From NCBI GenBank assembly GCA_963803155.1, contig CAWDMN010000085.1, positions 1 to 64,000 on the forward strand: 64,000 nt of DNA. The letters are read 5' to 3'. Origin of the DNA: CAWDMN01 sp963803155. Its GTDB lineage: Bacteria; Acidobacteriota; Terriglobia; Versatilivoradales; Versatilivoraceae. Of this stretch, positions 16,829 through 25,739 are shown piece after piece. Every line of letters begins with the position of its first letter. Positions within the stretch are counted from its first letter, which is position 1. The notes under the pieces are model-generated. The model was given only the letters and a program-made list of their open reading frames with translations, searched no databases and had not been told where the DNA came from. The position numbers and the translations under genes are program-made.

Positions 16829-17683
16829 CTACCGCCTGATTCTATCGACAATTGTTTTGACCTCATCAAATCGTTGCCCGACACCCTTCAGACTATGGGT
16901 ATCGGAGCCATACACCAGGGGAATACTCCGTTTGTGAGCTTCTTCGATGATCCAAATAGCGGGGTAGACTTCTCCACAGTCAGGTTTAATCAAACCCGCC
17001 GCATCGAGATCAAGTTCCAATCCGCGCTCTTTCATCAGATCGAGCACTTCCAGAATTCGGGATCGAAATTTGAACGGATCGGCGAGGGGGAATTTTTTTT
17101 GAAATTTTTGCGGAAGGTTCAAATGTCCCATCCGGAGAGGCTGATTGGGACCGAGTTCCGCAAGCACTGATTGCCGGACAACTTCCCAGTAAATGTCATA
17201 TACCGCTTCAACGCTGCCATAATGGGAAAGGAGCCCCTCCTCAAAATCTTCGGCGCTATGGTCAACACAACGCCAGCCATTTTTGACGGGAAGGAAGTGA
17301 ACCGATAAGATTCCATCCTCCAATCGATTCCCACAATGCTGGAGCAGACGGCGGGTCTCAGGCTCAAAGCCGGGAATAAAATCCACCTCAAGTCCGACCA
17401 AAATGACGATCCGCGAGGCAAATTTCTTCTTCAATTCCCATGCCTGGCGCAGATACCGTTCAAGATCTTCCCAGGAAATCCCGCAACTTTTATCGGGGAC
17501 CGGATCTTCAAATCCGTCCGGCAAAGGCGGGTGTTCGGTCAGGCTGTAACATTCAAATCCCAATTCAATCGCCCGCTGAATCATGGCTTCCGCGGGTTCG
17601 CCGGAACCATGGAGACAAAATTCGGTGTGAGTATGTCCATCCCTTTTTTGCAGATGAGTATTCAGGGGAGTGCTCCTTCTCAA
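16829..17683 (-). CDS. PHP-domain histidinol-phosphatase (HisJ/HisK type)
   Basis: A metal-dependent phosphatase with a PHP fold, probably acting on L-histidinol phosphate in histidine synthesis. Seen: the HxH motif in DGHTHTEFCLHGSGE; SLTEHPPLPDG; LVGLEVDFIPGF; SVHFLPV; MGHLNLPQKF; LDLDAAGLIKP; and the C-terminal YGSDTHSLKGVG. Metal ligands are intact. The open frame begins with TTG at 17683, which has no ribosome site. An AGAAGGAG motif lies inside it, seven bases before CTG at 17665, so the true start may be that CTG (see findings). It is 61 bases downstream of the first transporter and could share its transcript. No other his gene is present. Confidence 0.88.
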   Translation of the reverse strand: MRRSTPLNTHLQKRDGHTHTEFCLHGSGEPAEAMIQRAIELGFECYSLTEHPPLPDGFEDPVPDKSCGISWEDLERYLRQAWELKKKFASRIVILVGLEVDFIPGFEPETRRLLQHCGNRLEDGILSVHFLPVKNGWRCVDHSAEDFEEGLLSHYGSVEAVYDIYWEVVRQSVLAELGPNQPLRMGHLNLPQKFQKKFPLADPFKFRSRILEVLDLMKERGLELDLDAAGLIKPDCGEVYPAIWIIEEAHKRSIPLVYGSDTHSLKGVGQRFDEVKTIVDRIRR

Positions 17684-17743
17684 AAAAAATCGGCCAGTAC
17701 AATTTAGCCAAGGCGCGAAATCAACTCGAATCCGAGGGCTGAC

Positions 17744-20107
17744 TTATCCGTCCGCCGCAGGCTCACCTGTAGGGGGAGGAGGGGATTCGGAAATTTGTTG
17801 CCGGATTTGTCGCATTATACTTTCCCGCTCCGCGGAAGTCAGTTCTTTCTCCATTCGGGCCAGGGCGATGGAAATGATATCCTTGTGATGCACCTCCCCT
17901 CCTCCTAATTCCCGTTTCACGTCCAGCCATAATCGATGGATTTGTATGATTTCCTGTTCGGTCAATTCTGGGGCATGAGCACCCAGCAGGAATTCCGCGA
18001 CCGGTCCATCCGGATTGAAAACCCTCAAGCGGACTTGATGCTTGGGTTGCGGGGAAAGTCTTTCCCAAGCTTCTCCCAACCGCAAGGATTGCTGAGCCGG
18101 GGGGAGGACCGATGAGTGCCCCAGAATTATCTCCGCGGAATATAGCTTGGATGCCGTTTGTGCGATTGCTAGATAGACATTGGAAGCAGGCACCACCAGC
18201 AAATCCACCGGTTTGCCGGCCTTTTCGGCCAATGAGACAATCCGGCTGAAAAGGAGCTGTTCGTAATCGGTGAAAAGGCGCTTTTCACTCAGACCTTTGT
18301 ACCCCGCATTCGGCCCTTTGAGCAAATGAATTGTCATGACGACGAGATTGTGCCGGTTGGGATCCGCTTTTTCCAAGGCCCAGCGGACATGGTCCAGACT
18401 GGTATAGTCCCGCACAAGGCAGAGCGTGTTGCCCGGCGGGACCTCCAACGTTTGGTCGGAGATATCTTCCTGGGGCTGCAGGTTGAACTGGTCCATGGGG
18501 ACATGGGCTTCTTTGCGGCGCCGTTCGTTGATGCGCTCCGAGATGAAGAAGGTGGTCGAAAAAACCGCCGTGATTAGGAGACCGCTGATAGTCGCCACCT
18601 GTTTGGTAATCATGTTGAGGCCAGCCAGCATAAACAGGATGATGGCAATCAGCGCCAACCCCACTGGATACTCTCTCCCCCGAATCGTGATATTGAGAGG
18701 GACTTTCCATTCGCGAATGGAAGGATCCTTAAATCGCAGCAACAACATAGCCAGCGCATTGAAGGCGAAAGACCACACGACGCCGAAGGCATAGGCCTCT
18801 CCAAGCACATAGACATCGCCGCGAGCGCCGATGATGGTGACGATTTGGAGCAGGACAATCATGTTGATGATTCGGTAAGAAGTTCCGTATTTCTTGTGGG
18901 GTTTGCGGAACCAATCGGTCAAAACACCATCTTCGCTGATCCGGTTTAAGACGGAATTGGATCCGATGATGGCGGTATTCACCGCGCTGGATAACAAGAG
19001 GGAACCGACCAGCACGATGAAAACCTGGAAAAGAAGTTTCAATAGCTCCGGCCCCACCAAATTCATGGAAATGCCCGCAATCAGGTTGTCGATATATTTG
19101 GTGGTGCGCTCCTGATTCGGAATCATCGCGTAAGCAAAGAAAGAGACCAGAGAGGTAAACAGGAGCGAGTAGATGAAAATGACCATTCCAGCACGCATCA
19201 GGTTTTTGTGCTTGGGATGCTCCAATTCGCGATTAACCTGGGCGAGTGTTTCCTCGCCGGACATGGCCAGGATGGAATGTCCAAAAGCTACCATGATGCC
19301 AATCAAACCCAGCAAAGAACCCGCGCCTGGAATCAGGCCGTACCTTACCGATCCACTGCCGGCTTCCGTTGCGGCATGCGAGACCTGGTGCCCTACAAAA
19401 TAGCCGGGCAGCAGGGAACGCAACCAGCCGAGAGCGTCGGGGGAAAAAGAGAGACTGCCAATTCCGGGAAGCGGAGGCAGTCGTTGTTTGTCGGGCGAAA
19501 CTAAAATGGTGATCAGTCCCCAGCCAATCAACAGCACCACCATCACAGTGGTGACATACATGATTTTTAATGCATCGTCAGAAGATTCATGGATGCCCCG
19601 GGTGTTTCTCCTCCAGAAATACACCGTGACTAACAAGGCGATAATCGCGGCCAGATGATTAATCGTGGTTTTGTCTGGATGCCAGGGATGGCCGAGATAG
19701 GTCATTATTTGTGCAACCAGACCAATAACATATTGCCCGGCCGAGACTCCTGAGATTGGGCCGGTCAAAATGTAATCAAACATCAGGGCAGAGACTGACA
19801 ATTTGGCCAACGTCCCCCCCATGGAGGTTTTTACAACTCGGTATACCCCACCGCGGGTGAACATGGCACAAGATTCGACGTACACGGCCCGGACCGCATA
19901 AGAGAACAACATCACTCCCAAAATCAGCCAAGGGGCCGCTTTACCCACGGCCTCTTCGGCAATGCCACCGGCATAGAAGGCGGAGGACCCCAAGTCGGCC
20001 AGCACAATAGCGGCCGCCCGCCAAAAGGAAATGAATGACAGCATGACCGTGGTGGCAACGACGACCCGCGTGGAGCGCGAGTGTGAAACCGGATGATCTT
20101 CAGACAT
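17744..20107 (-). CDS. KimA-like APC-superfamily transporter with C-terminal USP-like domain (copy A)
   Basis: A 787-residue membrane protein: about twelve hydrophobic segments in residues 15-510, then a soluble part of about 250 residues. Seen: DLGSSAFYAGGIAEEAVG; SCAMFTRGGVYRVVK; MFDYILTGPISGVSAGQY; MSGEETLAQVNRELEHPKHKN; and SAVNTAIIGSNSVLNRISEDGVLTDWF, the APC fold in the style of KimA-type potassium importers. The C-terminus (TLCLVRDYTSLDHVRWALE...DLLVVPASNVYLAIAQTASKLYSAEIILG) looks like a universal-stress-protein fold. ATG 20107 is chosen over 20131 because AAGGAG precedes it. A c-di-AMP riboswitch lies immediately upstream, which favours potassium or osmolyte uptake over plain amino-acid transport. 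Confidence 0.82.
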   Translation of the reverse strand: MSEDHPVSHSRSTRVVVATTVMLSFISFWRAAAIVLADLGSSAFYAGGIAEEAVGKAAPWLILGVMLFSYAVRAVYVESCAMFTRGGVYRVVKTSMGGTLAKLSVSALMFDYILTGPISGVSAGQYVIGLVAQIMTYLGHPWHPDKTTINHLAAIIALLVTVYFWRRNTRGIHESSDDALKIMYVTTVMVVLLIGWGLITILVSPDKQRLPPLPGIGSLSFSPDALGWLRSLLPGYFVGHQVSHAATEAGSGSVRYGLIPGAGSLLGLIGIMVAFGHSILAMSGEETLAQVNRELEHPKHKNLMRAGMVIFIYSLLFTSLVSFFAYAMIPNQERTTKYIDNLIAGISMNLVGPELLKLLFQVFIVLVGSLLLSSAVNTAIIGSNSVLNRISEDGVLTDWFRKPHKKYGTSYRIINMIVLLQIVTIIGARGDVYVLGEAYAFGVVWSFAFNALAMLLLRFKDPSIREWKVPLNITIRGREYPVGLALIAIILFMLAGLNMITKQVATISGLLITAVFSTTFFISERINERRRKEAHVPMDQFNLQPQEDISDQTLEVPPGNTLCLVRDYTSLDHVRWALEKADPNRHNLVVMTIHLLKGPNAGYKGLSEKRLFTDYEQLLFSRIVSLAEKAGKPVDLLVVPASNVYLAIAQTASKLYSAEIILGHSSVLPPAQQSLRLGEAWERLSPQPKHQVRLRVFNPDGPVAEFLLGAHAPELTEQEIIQIHRLWLDVKRELGGGEVHHKDIISIALARMEKELTSAERESIMRQIRQQISESPPPPTGEPAADG

Positions 20108-20164
20108 GGTTCGATGCTCCTTTTTGCTCATTACACTTTATAGGCATCGAAGGTAAGGCAGGAA

Positions 20165-20196
20165 AAACCTCGCTCGATTCCGAAATAGGCGAGGCC
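20165..20196 (-). terminator. Terminator of the riboswitch A expression platform
   Basis: On the minus strand CCTCGC and GCGAGG arms enclose a 15-base loop and are followed by T5. It lies between the riboswitch core and the start codon, as expected for a ligand-controlled transcription terminator. Confidence 0.65.
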
Positions 20197-20211
20197 TTGA
20201 GTAGAATTCAT

Positions 20212-20385
20212 TACCTATCCTTTCCACAACGCCGACGGAGTTAGCTGTCGGATTCGGGCTGGGAATTAGCCCTGCGGCCTCACAGATGCATGAGGACCGA
20301 TTCACCCCTAGGTTGGAAATTCAAGATCCCAACCGGATTTGGATTCCCCGCATCCGCCGTCGATGCAGGTGGCGGATTTTGGCGA
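20212..20385 (-). promoter_or_regulatory. c-di-AMP (ydaO-yuaA) riboswitch A
   Basis: Read on the minus strand, the leader contains the conserved ydaO-class elements in order: AAAATCCGCC; GCGGATGCGGGGAATCC; AGGGGTGAATCGGTCCT; CAGGGCTAATTCCCAGCCCG; and AATCCGACAGCTAAC followed by TCCGTCGGCG. The AGCTAAC core is at 20240-20246. Members of this class bind c-di-AMP and usually turn off potassium or osmolyte transporters and cell-wall hydrolases. A terminator lies between it and the coding region. Its 5' edge begins only about 18 bases after the stop codon of the upstream paralogue. Confidence 0.9.
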
Positions 20386-20402
20386 TATTGAGCAGAGAAA
20401 AA

Positions 20403-22781
20403 TCAGTTCCTCCTTTCACCTTTGGATAAAGCCGAAGTGAACTGACGAATCTCGTTTAGCAGACGATTCCTATCCTCTCCTTTGAGCAATTTGTCCATGC
20501 AATCGAGGGAGATGGTGACTACGTCTTTATGATGTAAAACCTCTCCCCCCAATTCGGTCTTGATCTCCAACCAGAGACGATGAATCTGATTAATCTCTTC
20601 CTCGGAAAGTTGGGGAGCATGGGCACCCAGGAGGAAATCGCGAAACTGTTCGGGTGGTTCATAAATGCGGAGTTGCACCTGATGGCTTGGTTTATGGCTC
20701 AAATTTTCCCAGACTTCCCCCAGACGTAAAGCCAATTGTGCCGGGGGAATCACGGCGGAATGCCCCATGATAATTTGCGAGGAATAGAGCTGGCTGGCCG
20801 TCTGTGCAATGGCTTGAAATACATCCGCGGCTGGAACGACCAGCAGATTGACGGGTTTTCCGTCTTTCTCGGCCAAGGCCACCACTCGGCTGAAAAGCAA
20901 CTGTTCATAGTCAGTGAAAACGGTCCGTTCATCCAGATTGGTTGTCATGACCTCCTGACGGCGCAACATGTGAATGGTTACAACCACTAAGTCAGTTTTT
21001 TCCGTGTCGGTTTCTTCCAAGATTTTGCGAATATGCTCCAAGCTGGTGTAATCACGCACCAGACATAAAGTATTGCCCGGCCTGACGTGCACCGTCTGGT
21101 TGGAGACTCCCTCCTGCGGTTGCAGTCTGAAATGATCCAATAGCTCATGTTTGGCTAATTTGCGGCGCTTTTCGTTGCTCCGTTCCGAGATTAAAAAGGT
21201 AGTAAAAAAAATCCCGGTCATCAAAATCCCACTGATGGTGGCGACTTGCTTGGTGATGAGATTGACGGTGGCCAGCGTAAACAAAAATGCGGCAACTCCT
21301 CCGATGCCGAGAGGAAACTCCATTCGCCCCAGCTTTAGATTAAGCGGCACACGCCATTCCCGCGGGGATTTATTCTTGAATCGCAAGACCAGCATCGCCA
21401 GCGAGTTGAAAGTGAAGGACCAAATGACTCCAAAGGCGTAAGCTTCACCCAGAACAAATAAATTACCGCGCGAGGCCACAATGGTCGAGATTTGCAGCAA
21501 CGCAATCAGGTTGATGATCCGATAGGTGGTTCCATATTTTTTATGAGGAGCCCGGAACCAGTCTGTTAAAACGCCATCTTCGCTGATCCGATTCATTACA
21601 GCATTGGAACCGATAATGGAGGTGTTGGCGGCTCCCGAGAGCATCAGGAAACCGACAATGACAATGAAACCCTGAAAAAACAATTTCAGCAGATGCGGTC
21701 CCGACAAATTCATGGCAATGCCACTGATCAGGTTGTCGAAATAATGGGGACGAACATTGTCGGGAATCAGGGCATAGGCGAAGAAGGACACAAGCGAGGT
21801 AAACAGCATGGAGTAGGCGAAAATTACGATAGCCGCTTTGATCAAGTTTTTGTGCTTGGGATGTTCCAACTCTCTATTCACCTGAGCGAGGGTTTCTTCA
21901 CCTGACATTGCCAACACTGAGTGGCCAAAAGCAATGAGAATCCCAATCAGGCCCAACAAAGTGCCCGCTTCGGGGATGAGATGATATCGGTTGGCCTCAT
22001 TTTCCACATCCGAGGGGAGATGGATCTGATGATCTATCGGCTGATTATTAGTGGATACAAAGGAGCCCGGCAGGATGTCGTCAACCCACCCGAGCGAATC
22101 GTGGTTGAAGGAGAGTGAATTCTTGCTGGGGAACGGGGGAAGCCGCTGGGTTTCCGGCCGGATTAGGATGGTCACGCTGCTCCAGACAATCATAATCACT
22201 ACCATGGCGGAAGCGATGTACATGATCTTCAGAGCATCGTTAGAGGACTCGTGAATGCCTTTGGTATTTCGCCACCAGAAATAAAGAACCACGGCAAGAG
22301 CAATGCCTGCGGCCATATGATTCGCGGCAGCTTTGTCAGGGTGCCAGGGGTGATTCAAATAATCGGAAATTTGGGCGATCAGGCCGATGATGTATTGGCC
22401 AGCGGAAACGGCGGAAATCGGACCGGTCAAGATGTAGTCAAACATCAACGCGGAAACGGAAATTTTTGCCAGCGTTCCCCCCATGGCCTCTTTGACCACC
22501 CGGTAGACTCCTCCCCGCGTGAACATGGCGCAAGATTCCACGTAGACGGCCCGTACGCAAGAGGCAAAAAGCATGACTCCCAAAATAAACCAGGGGGCCG
22601 CTTTACCCACGGCTTGTTCGGCAATGCCTCCAGCATAAAAAGCAGAAGAGCCCAAATCGGAAAGGACAATGGCTGCCGCCCGCCAGAAGGAGATGAAACT
22701 GAGCATTACAGTAGTGGCGACGACTACTCGGGCGGTTCTGTCTCCGCTGGATGCCGTCGAACTGGAAGCAGGCTCAGCCAT
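20403..22781 (-). CDS. KimA-like APC-superfamily transporter with C-terminal USP-like domain (copy B)
   Basis: A 792-residue paralogue of copy A along its whole length, with the same landmarks: DLGSSAFYAGGIAEQAVG, MFDYILTGPISAVSAGQY, MSGEETLAQVNRELEHPKHKN, NRISEDGVLTDWF, and a C-terminal USP-like domain with NLLVVPAADVFQAIAQTASQLYSSQIIMG. It differs by an extra polar loop around residues 245-270. ATG 22781 has AAGGGA about 11 bases upstream. It has its own promoter, c-di-AMP riboswitch and terminator, and its stop abuts riboswitch A, so a single long transcript may carry both copies. Divergence between the copies suggests an old duplication with different affinity or partner rather than a recent one. 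Confidence 0.82.
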   Translation of the reverse strand: MAEPASSSTASSGDRTARVVVATTVMLSFISFWRAAAIVLSDLGSSAFYAGGIAEQAVGKAAPWFILGVMLFASCVRAVYVESCAMFTRGGVYRVVKEAMGGTLAKISVSALMFDYILTGPISAVSAGQYIIGLIAQISDYLNHPWHPDKAAANHMAAGIALAVVLYFWWRNTKGIHESSNDALKIMYIASAMVVIMIVWSSVTILIRPETQRLPPFPSKNSLSFNHDSLGWVDDILPGSFVSTNNQPIDHQIHLPSDVENEANRYHLIPEAGTLLGLIGILIAFGHSVLAMSGEETLAQVNRELEHPKHKNLIKAAIVIFAYSMLFTSLVSFFAYALIPDNVRPHYFDNLISGIAMNLSGPHLLKLFFQGFIVIVGFLMLSGAANTSIIGSNAVMNRISEDGVLTDWFRAPHKKYGTTYRIINLIALLQISTIVASRGNLFVLGEAYAFGVIWSFTFNSLAMLVLRFKNKSPREWRVPLNLKLGRMEFPLGIGGVAAFLFTLATVNLITKQVATISGILMTGIFFTTFLISERSNEKRRKLAKHELLDHFRLQPQEGVSNQTVHVRPGNTLCLVRDYTSLEHIRKILEETDTEKTDLVVVTIHMLRRQEVMTTNLDERTVFTDYEQLLFSRVVALAEKDGKPVNLLVVPAADVFQAIAQTASQLYSSQIIMGHSAVIPPAQLALRLGEVWENLSHKPSHQVQLRIYEPPEQFRDFLLGAHAPQLSEEEINQIHRLWLEIKTELGGEVLHHKDVVTISLDCMDKLLKGEDRNRLLNEIRQFTSALSKGERRN

Positions 22782-22852
22782 GTTTATTAAGATCCCTTCT
22801 TAACCTTTTAGTTCAGCCCAACATCAGAATTACGAGATGGCGGCGTAAATGC

Positions 22853-22891
22853 AAAAAGGCCACAATGCCCATATTGGGCAAAAGTGGCCTT
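22853..22891 (-). terminator. Terminator of the riboswitch B expression platform
   Basis: Minus-strand arms AAGGCCAC and GTGGCCTT enclose an inner perfect stem TGCCCA/TGGGCA, followed by a T5 run (plus-strand A's at 22853-22857). It lies about 30 bases past the riboswitch core and 70 bases before the start codon, which is the classic layout for riboswitch-controlled termination. Confidence 0.85.
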
Positions 22892-22921
22892 CCTCTCATG
22901 GTTGCTCAATTACTATTCATC

Positions 22922-23172
22922 TCTTCCACTTGAGCCGGCGAGGTTAGCTGACGGGCTAGGGCAGGGAAGATGCCCTTCAAGCTCAGAAAACAACCGAAAA
23001 ATCATGAGGCCTGATTCGCCCCCGCATCCAGACGGGATATCGCGAGCTATTAAAAAAATAAAAAGATGAGCTCCAGAATGCTCAACCGGCGAAGCTGATC
23101 GGCTGAAGCACGATCCTGTCAGGCTGCCGTGGGTCCCCCGCATCCGCTAAGGAAAGCGGATTTTGGCTAATT
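22922..23172 (-). promoter_or_regulatory. c-di-AMP (ydaO-yuaA) riboswitch B with an enlarged internal arm
   Basis: Minus-strand elements: AAAATCCGCT...GCGGATGCGGGGGACCCA; GATGCGGGGGCGAATCAGGCCT; GAAGGGCATCTTCCCTGCCC; and AGCCCGTCAGCTAACCTCG, with the AGCTAAC core at 22943-22949. These are the ydaO-class signatures. The segment between GGGGGACCC and GGGGGCGAATC is about 105 bases (23025-23129), against about 30 in riboswitch A, and includes an A/T-rich tract. A promoter lies directly upstream and a terminator directly downstream. Confidence 0.88.
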
Positions 23173-23212
23173 TTTAAGGGAGGCATACTCTCCTCCCTGA
23201 ATTACCGTGGCT

Positions 23213-23240
23213 ATTTTACGCTAAAAGCAGGCATAGTCAA
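23213..23240 (-). promoter_or_regulatory. Promoter for riboswitch B and the transporter genes
   Basis: TTGACT (minus strand, 23240-23235), a 16-base spacer and TAAAAT (23218-23213) form a near-consensus sigma-70 promoter. Transcription would start near 23206, just upstream of riboswitch B. A small hairpin AGGGAGG/CCTCCCT lies between at 23178-23198. Confidence 0.6.
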
Positions 23241-23289
23241 GGGATTGCTTAAGCCGGTCACTGGAAACCTTGACTTGGCTTGGGATTTC

Positions 23290-23318
23290 TTGAACTGAGG
23301 TTGTGCTTTTGGTATTAT
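23290..23318 (+). promoter_or_regulatory. htpX promoter
   Basis: TTGAAC at 23290-23295, a 17-base spacer and TATTAT at 23313-23318, about 30 bases upstream of the htpX start codon. It is divergent from the transporter promoter. Confidence 0.6.
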
Positions 23319-23348
23319 TCCCCCCGGTGGTGGTGAAGGAGGTTTCAC

Positions 23349-24212
23349 ATGGGAAATACTTTAAGAACTTTTATATTATTGGCGGGCCTGACTGCTTTAA
23401 TGATGGCAATTGGACAAGCTTTGGGCGGCCGATCAGGCTTAGTGCTGGCTTTGGTTTTTGCCGCGGTCATAAATTTTATCGGCTATTGGTTCAGCGACAA
23501 AATTGCCCTCTCGATGAGCGGGGCGCGGCCAGTGGAAGAGCAGGAAGCGCCGGACCTTTACCGGATGATCCGGGAGTTGACGATGCGGGCGGAGCTTCCC
23601 ATGCCTCGCGTTTATATGATTCCCACTCCAACTCCTAATGCTTTTGCAACCGGGCGCAATCCTCAACATGCCGCGGTAGCAGTGACTCAGGGAATTGTCC
23701 AGATGCTGAGCCGGGATGAGCTGGAGGGTGTGCTTTCGCACGAACTGGCGCACATCAAAAATCGCGATATCCTGATCAGTTCCATTGCCGCCGTTCTGGC
23801 GGGAGCTATTTCACAGTTGGCGCACATTGCACAATTTGCCATGATGTTTGGCGGGATGGCTCGCGATCGGGATGACGATAATGGCGGTGGATTGCTTGGC
23901 GGGTTAACGATGATTATCGTCGGGCCTATTGCGGCCATGTTGATCCAAATGGCCATCTCGCGCAGCCGGGAATATCAGGCAGACTCGACTGGAGCAAGGA
24001 TTTGCGGCCGGCCGCTCTCTTTGGCCAACGCGCTGAAGAAGCTGGAATATGGCAATAAGCGCTTGCCGATGGAGGTGAATCCTGCCCAGGCACAAATGTA
24101 CATTGTAAATCCTCTAACTGGGGGAGGCATTGCCAGCCTCTTTAGTACCCATCCTCCCATGGCGGAACGAATCAGACGGTTGGAGGAGATATCCCTCCAT
24201 GGTAATAATTAG
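23349..24212 (+). CDS. htpX: Membrane zinc metalloprotease HtpX
   Basis: A 287-residue inner-membrane M48 peptidase that degrades misfolded membrane proteins. Seen: two N-terminal transmembrane segments (residues about 6-25 and 30-48); PRVYMIPTPTPNAFATGRNPQHAAVAVTQG; the zinc site H131-E132-x2-H135 in VLSHELAHIKNRD; a further hydrophobic pair; the third ligand glutamate in SREYQADSTGARI; and a C-terminal FSTHPPMAERIRRL. All catalytic residues are present and the length is normal. AAGGAGG lies seven bases before ATG 23349. A consensus-like promoter precedes it. Confidence 0.95.
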   Translation: MGNTLRTFILLAGLTALMMAIGQALGGRSGLVLALVFAAVINFIGYWFSDKIALSMSGARPVEEQEAPDLYRMIRELTMRAELPMPRVYMIPTPTPNAFATGRNPQHAAVAVTQGIVQMLSRDELEGVLSHELAHIKNRDILISSIAAVLAGAISQLAHIAQFAMMFGGMARDRDDDNGGGLLGGLTMIIVGPIAAMLIQMAISRSREYQADSTGARICGRPLSLANALKKLEYGNKRLPMEVNPAQAQMYIVNPLTGGGIASLFSTHPPMAERIRRLEEISLHGNN

Positions 24213-25739
24213 AATCGTGTGGATCTCATCCATTGGAAAATCCTCCTTCAAAGGGGGAATATATTTTCCTCCTCTCGTTGTGCCGGTCACACCGGCTCGA
24301 GTGGCTCATTAGAAAACATCGTGGATGGAAGCGGGAGTCCCCCACCCCGACTGAGTTTGCCGAGCTTGCACGGACGGCTTGATGGCAGGGCGCCTCCATT
24401 GACCCCGCTCATCGGTCAGCACGCCTTTTGCACTGGTCAGGTGAAGTGGGCTGGTGGTTTTTTTATATTCTCGCGGCGGCAAAGTCACGGAGGAAGATTT
24501 CCTTCCTCAATGTGATAGAAGCATCAAATTCCTTTTTTCCTCGGTGTCTTTGTGAGAATAATCATTGGGCCATCATCCCATTTTCCTTGTCTCGTTGAGC
24601 ACACATATGGACATGGGAAGCTCTTCTTGAGAAGCGACGAGCTCAAAGGCCATCGGACGAAGGGGCTACAAGTTGCACTCCATCAGATCGTGTCGGTCAG
24701 TTTCCCTTTTTTCACAAGAACTACACATGCCCCCGTTTTGCCGTCATTGCTCAAGGTTTGCCCATGGGCAAATTTTTTGATGGGCAATTCATCATGAACG
24801 GTTTTGGATCTATTCTTTGAAGCCCCATTTTTCCAACTCCTTCTTCCTTGAAACAGTTGTTATTAACAATGTTAATTTTAAATTTAATCCATTCACTGTA
24901 AATAGTTTGCTGTGGCCCCTGATGTTTTTCACTGTTAATCACTTTACAAATGGCTTTCTTATTGAGAGTTTATGTATGTTCTCTGATTTCGTTATGCGGT
25001 GTTTATCGCCCAAATGTCGCGTGAAGAAATGAATCTGGCAGTCTGGATAATTCTCCCATTGAAGGAGAAAAGCTGAGACTTGACCTTGTTTCATAGTAAG
25101 AAAAATCATGGAACTTTGTAGTGTCTATTCTGTCTTTTACTGCTGTGAACTGAGTTAGCATAGGCTGATGAATTATCGTCAATCAGCTTTATTACATGAC
25201 AAGTGTAATGATGCTGTGTTTTTCACGTGAAGCTTTAGTCATTCGTGGAGCCTGTGGTTAGACCGGAGATAAATTTGCTGGGTCAGTGGCCATCAAATTT
25301 ATTTCAGTGCTCAGCAGCCACTTAAGAACTTCTTTTGCCGATGTATTTTTCCTCGATGCTCTTTTTGAGATTCTGAGCCCAATTGGCGGTGTTCGGAAGA
25401 GGGACTAAGCAAAAGACCCGTTTTTAGCTTTTCACAATATCCCACCTCAAATATATAAGGTAGCGGGTTCACTCGGATTGGATGCGCGAGTGAATCTCGA
25501 TACTTTTGGTTTCTAATCGTTGGATCTGGCGGCACTGTTCCACATGGTGTCTTTCGAATTCCGGGAATACTTTGAAAAAGCGGCGCCCAAATTTAATCGT
25601 CCTATGATGTCGGCGATTGGAGTATGTGGACGCTGCTGCCAGATTCGACACTTGACAAATCAAAGAATGGCGATGTTTTTTGATTCGAAACGTTCTGAAG
25701 GCCCAACAAGTGAACCACATTAACAGCAAGGAGGAAAGT
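24213..25739. other. Gene-free 1.5 kb stretch: repeat copy R4 and AT-rich leader of the receptor gene
   Basis: No convincing gene on either strand. At 24316-24425 a block (GGATGGAAGCGGGAG...CGGCTTGATGGCAGGGCGCCTCC) resembles R5, and the R-family tail (CCCATTTTCCTTGTCTCGTTGAGC) appears displaced at 24576-24600. The region 24800-25270 is markedly AT-rich. ATTACA-N7-TGTAAT at about 25191-25209 is a perfect inverted repeat and a candidate operator. The rest is probably the promoter and long untranslated leader of the receptor gene at 25740. Confidence 0.45.
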
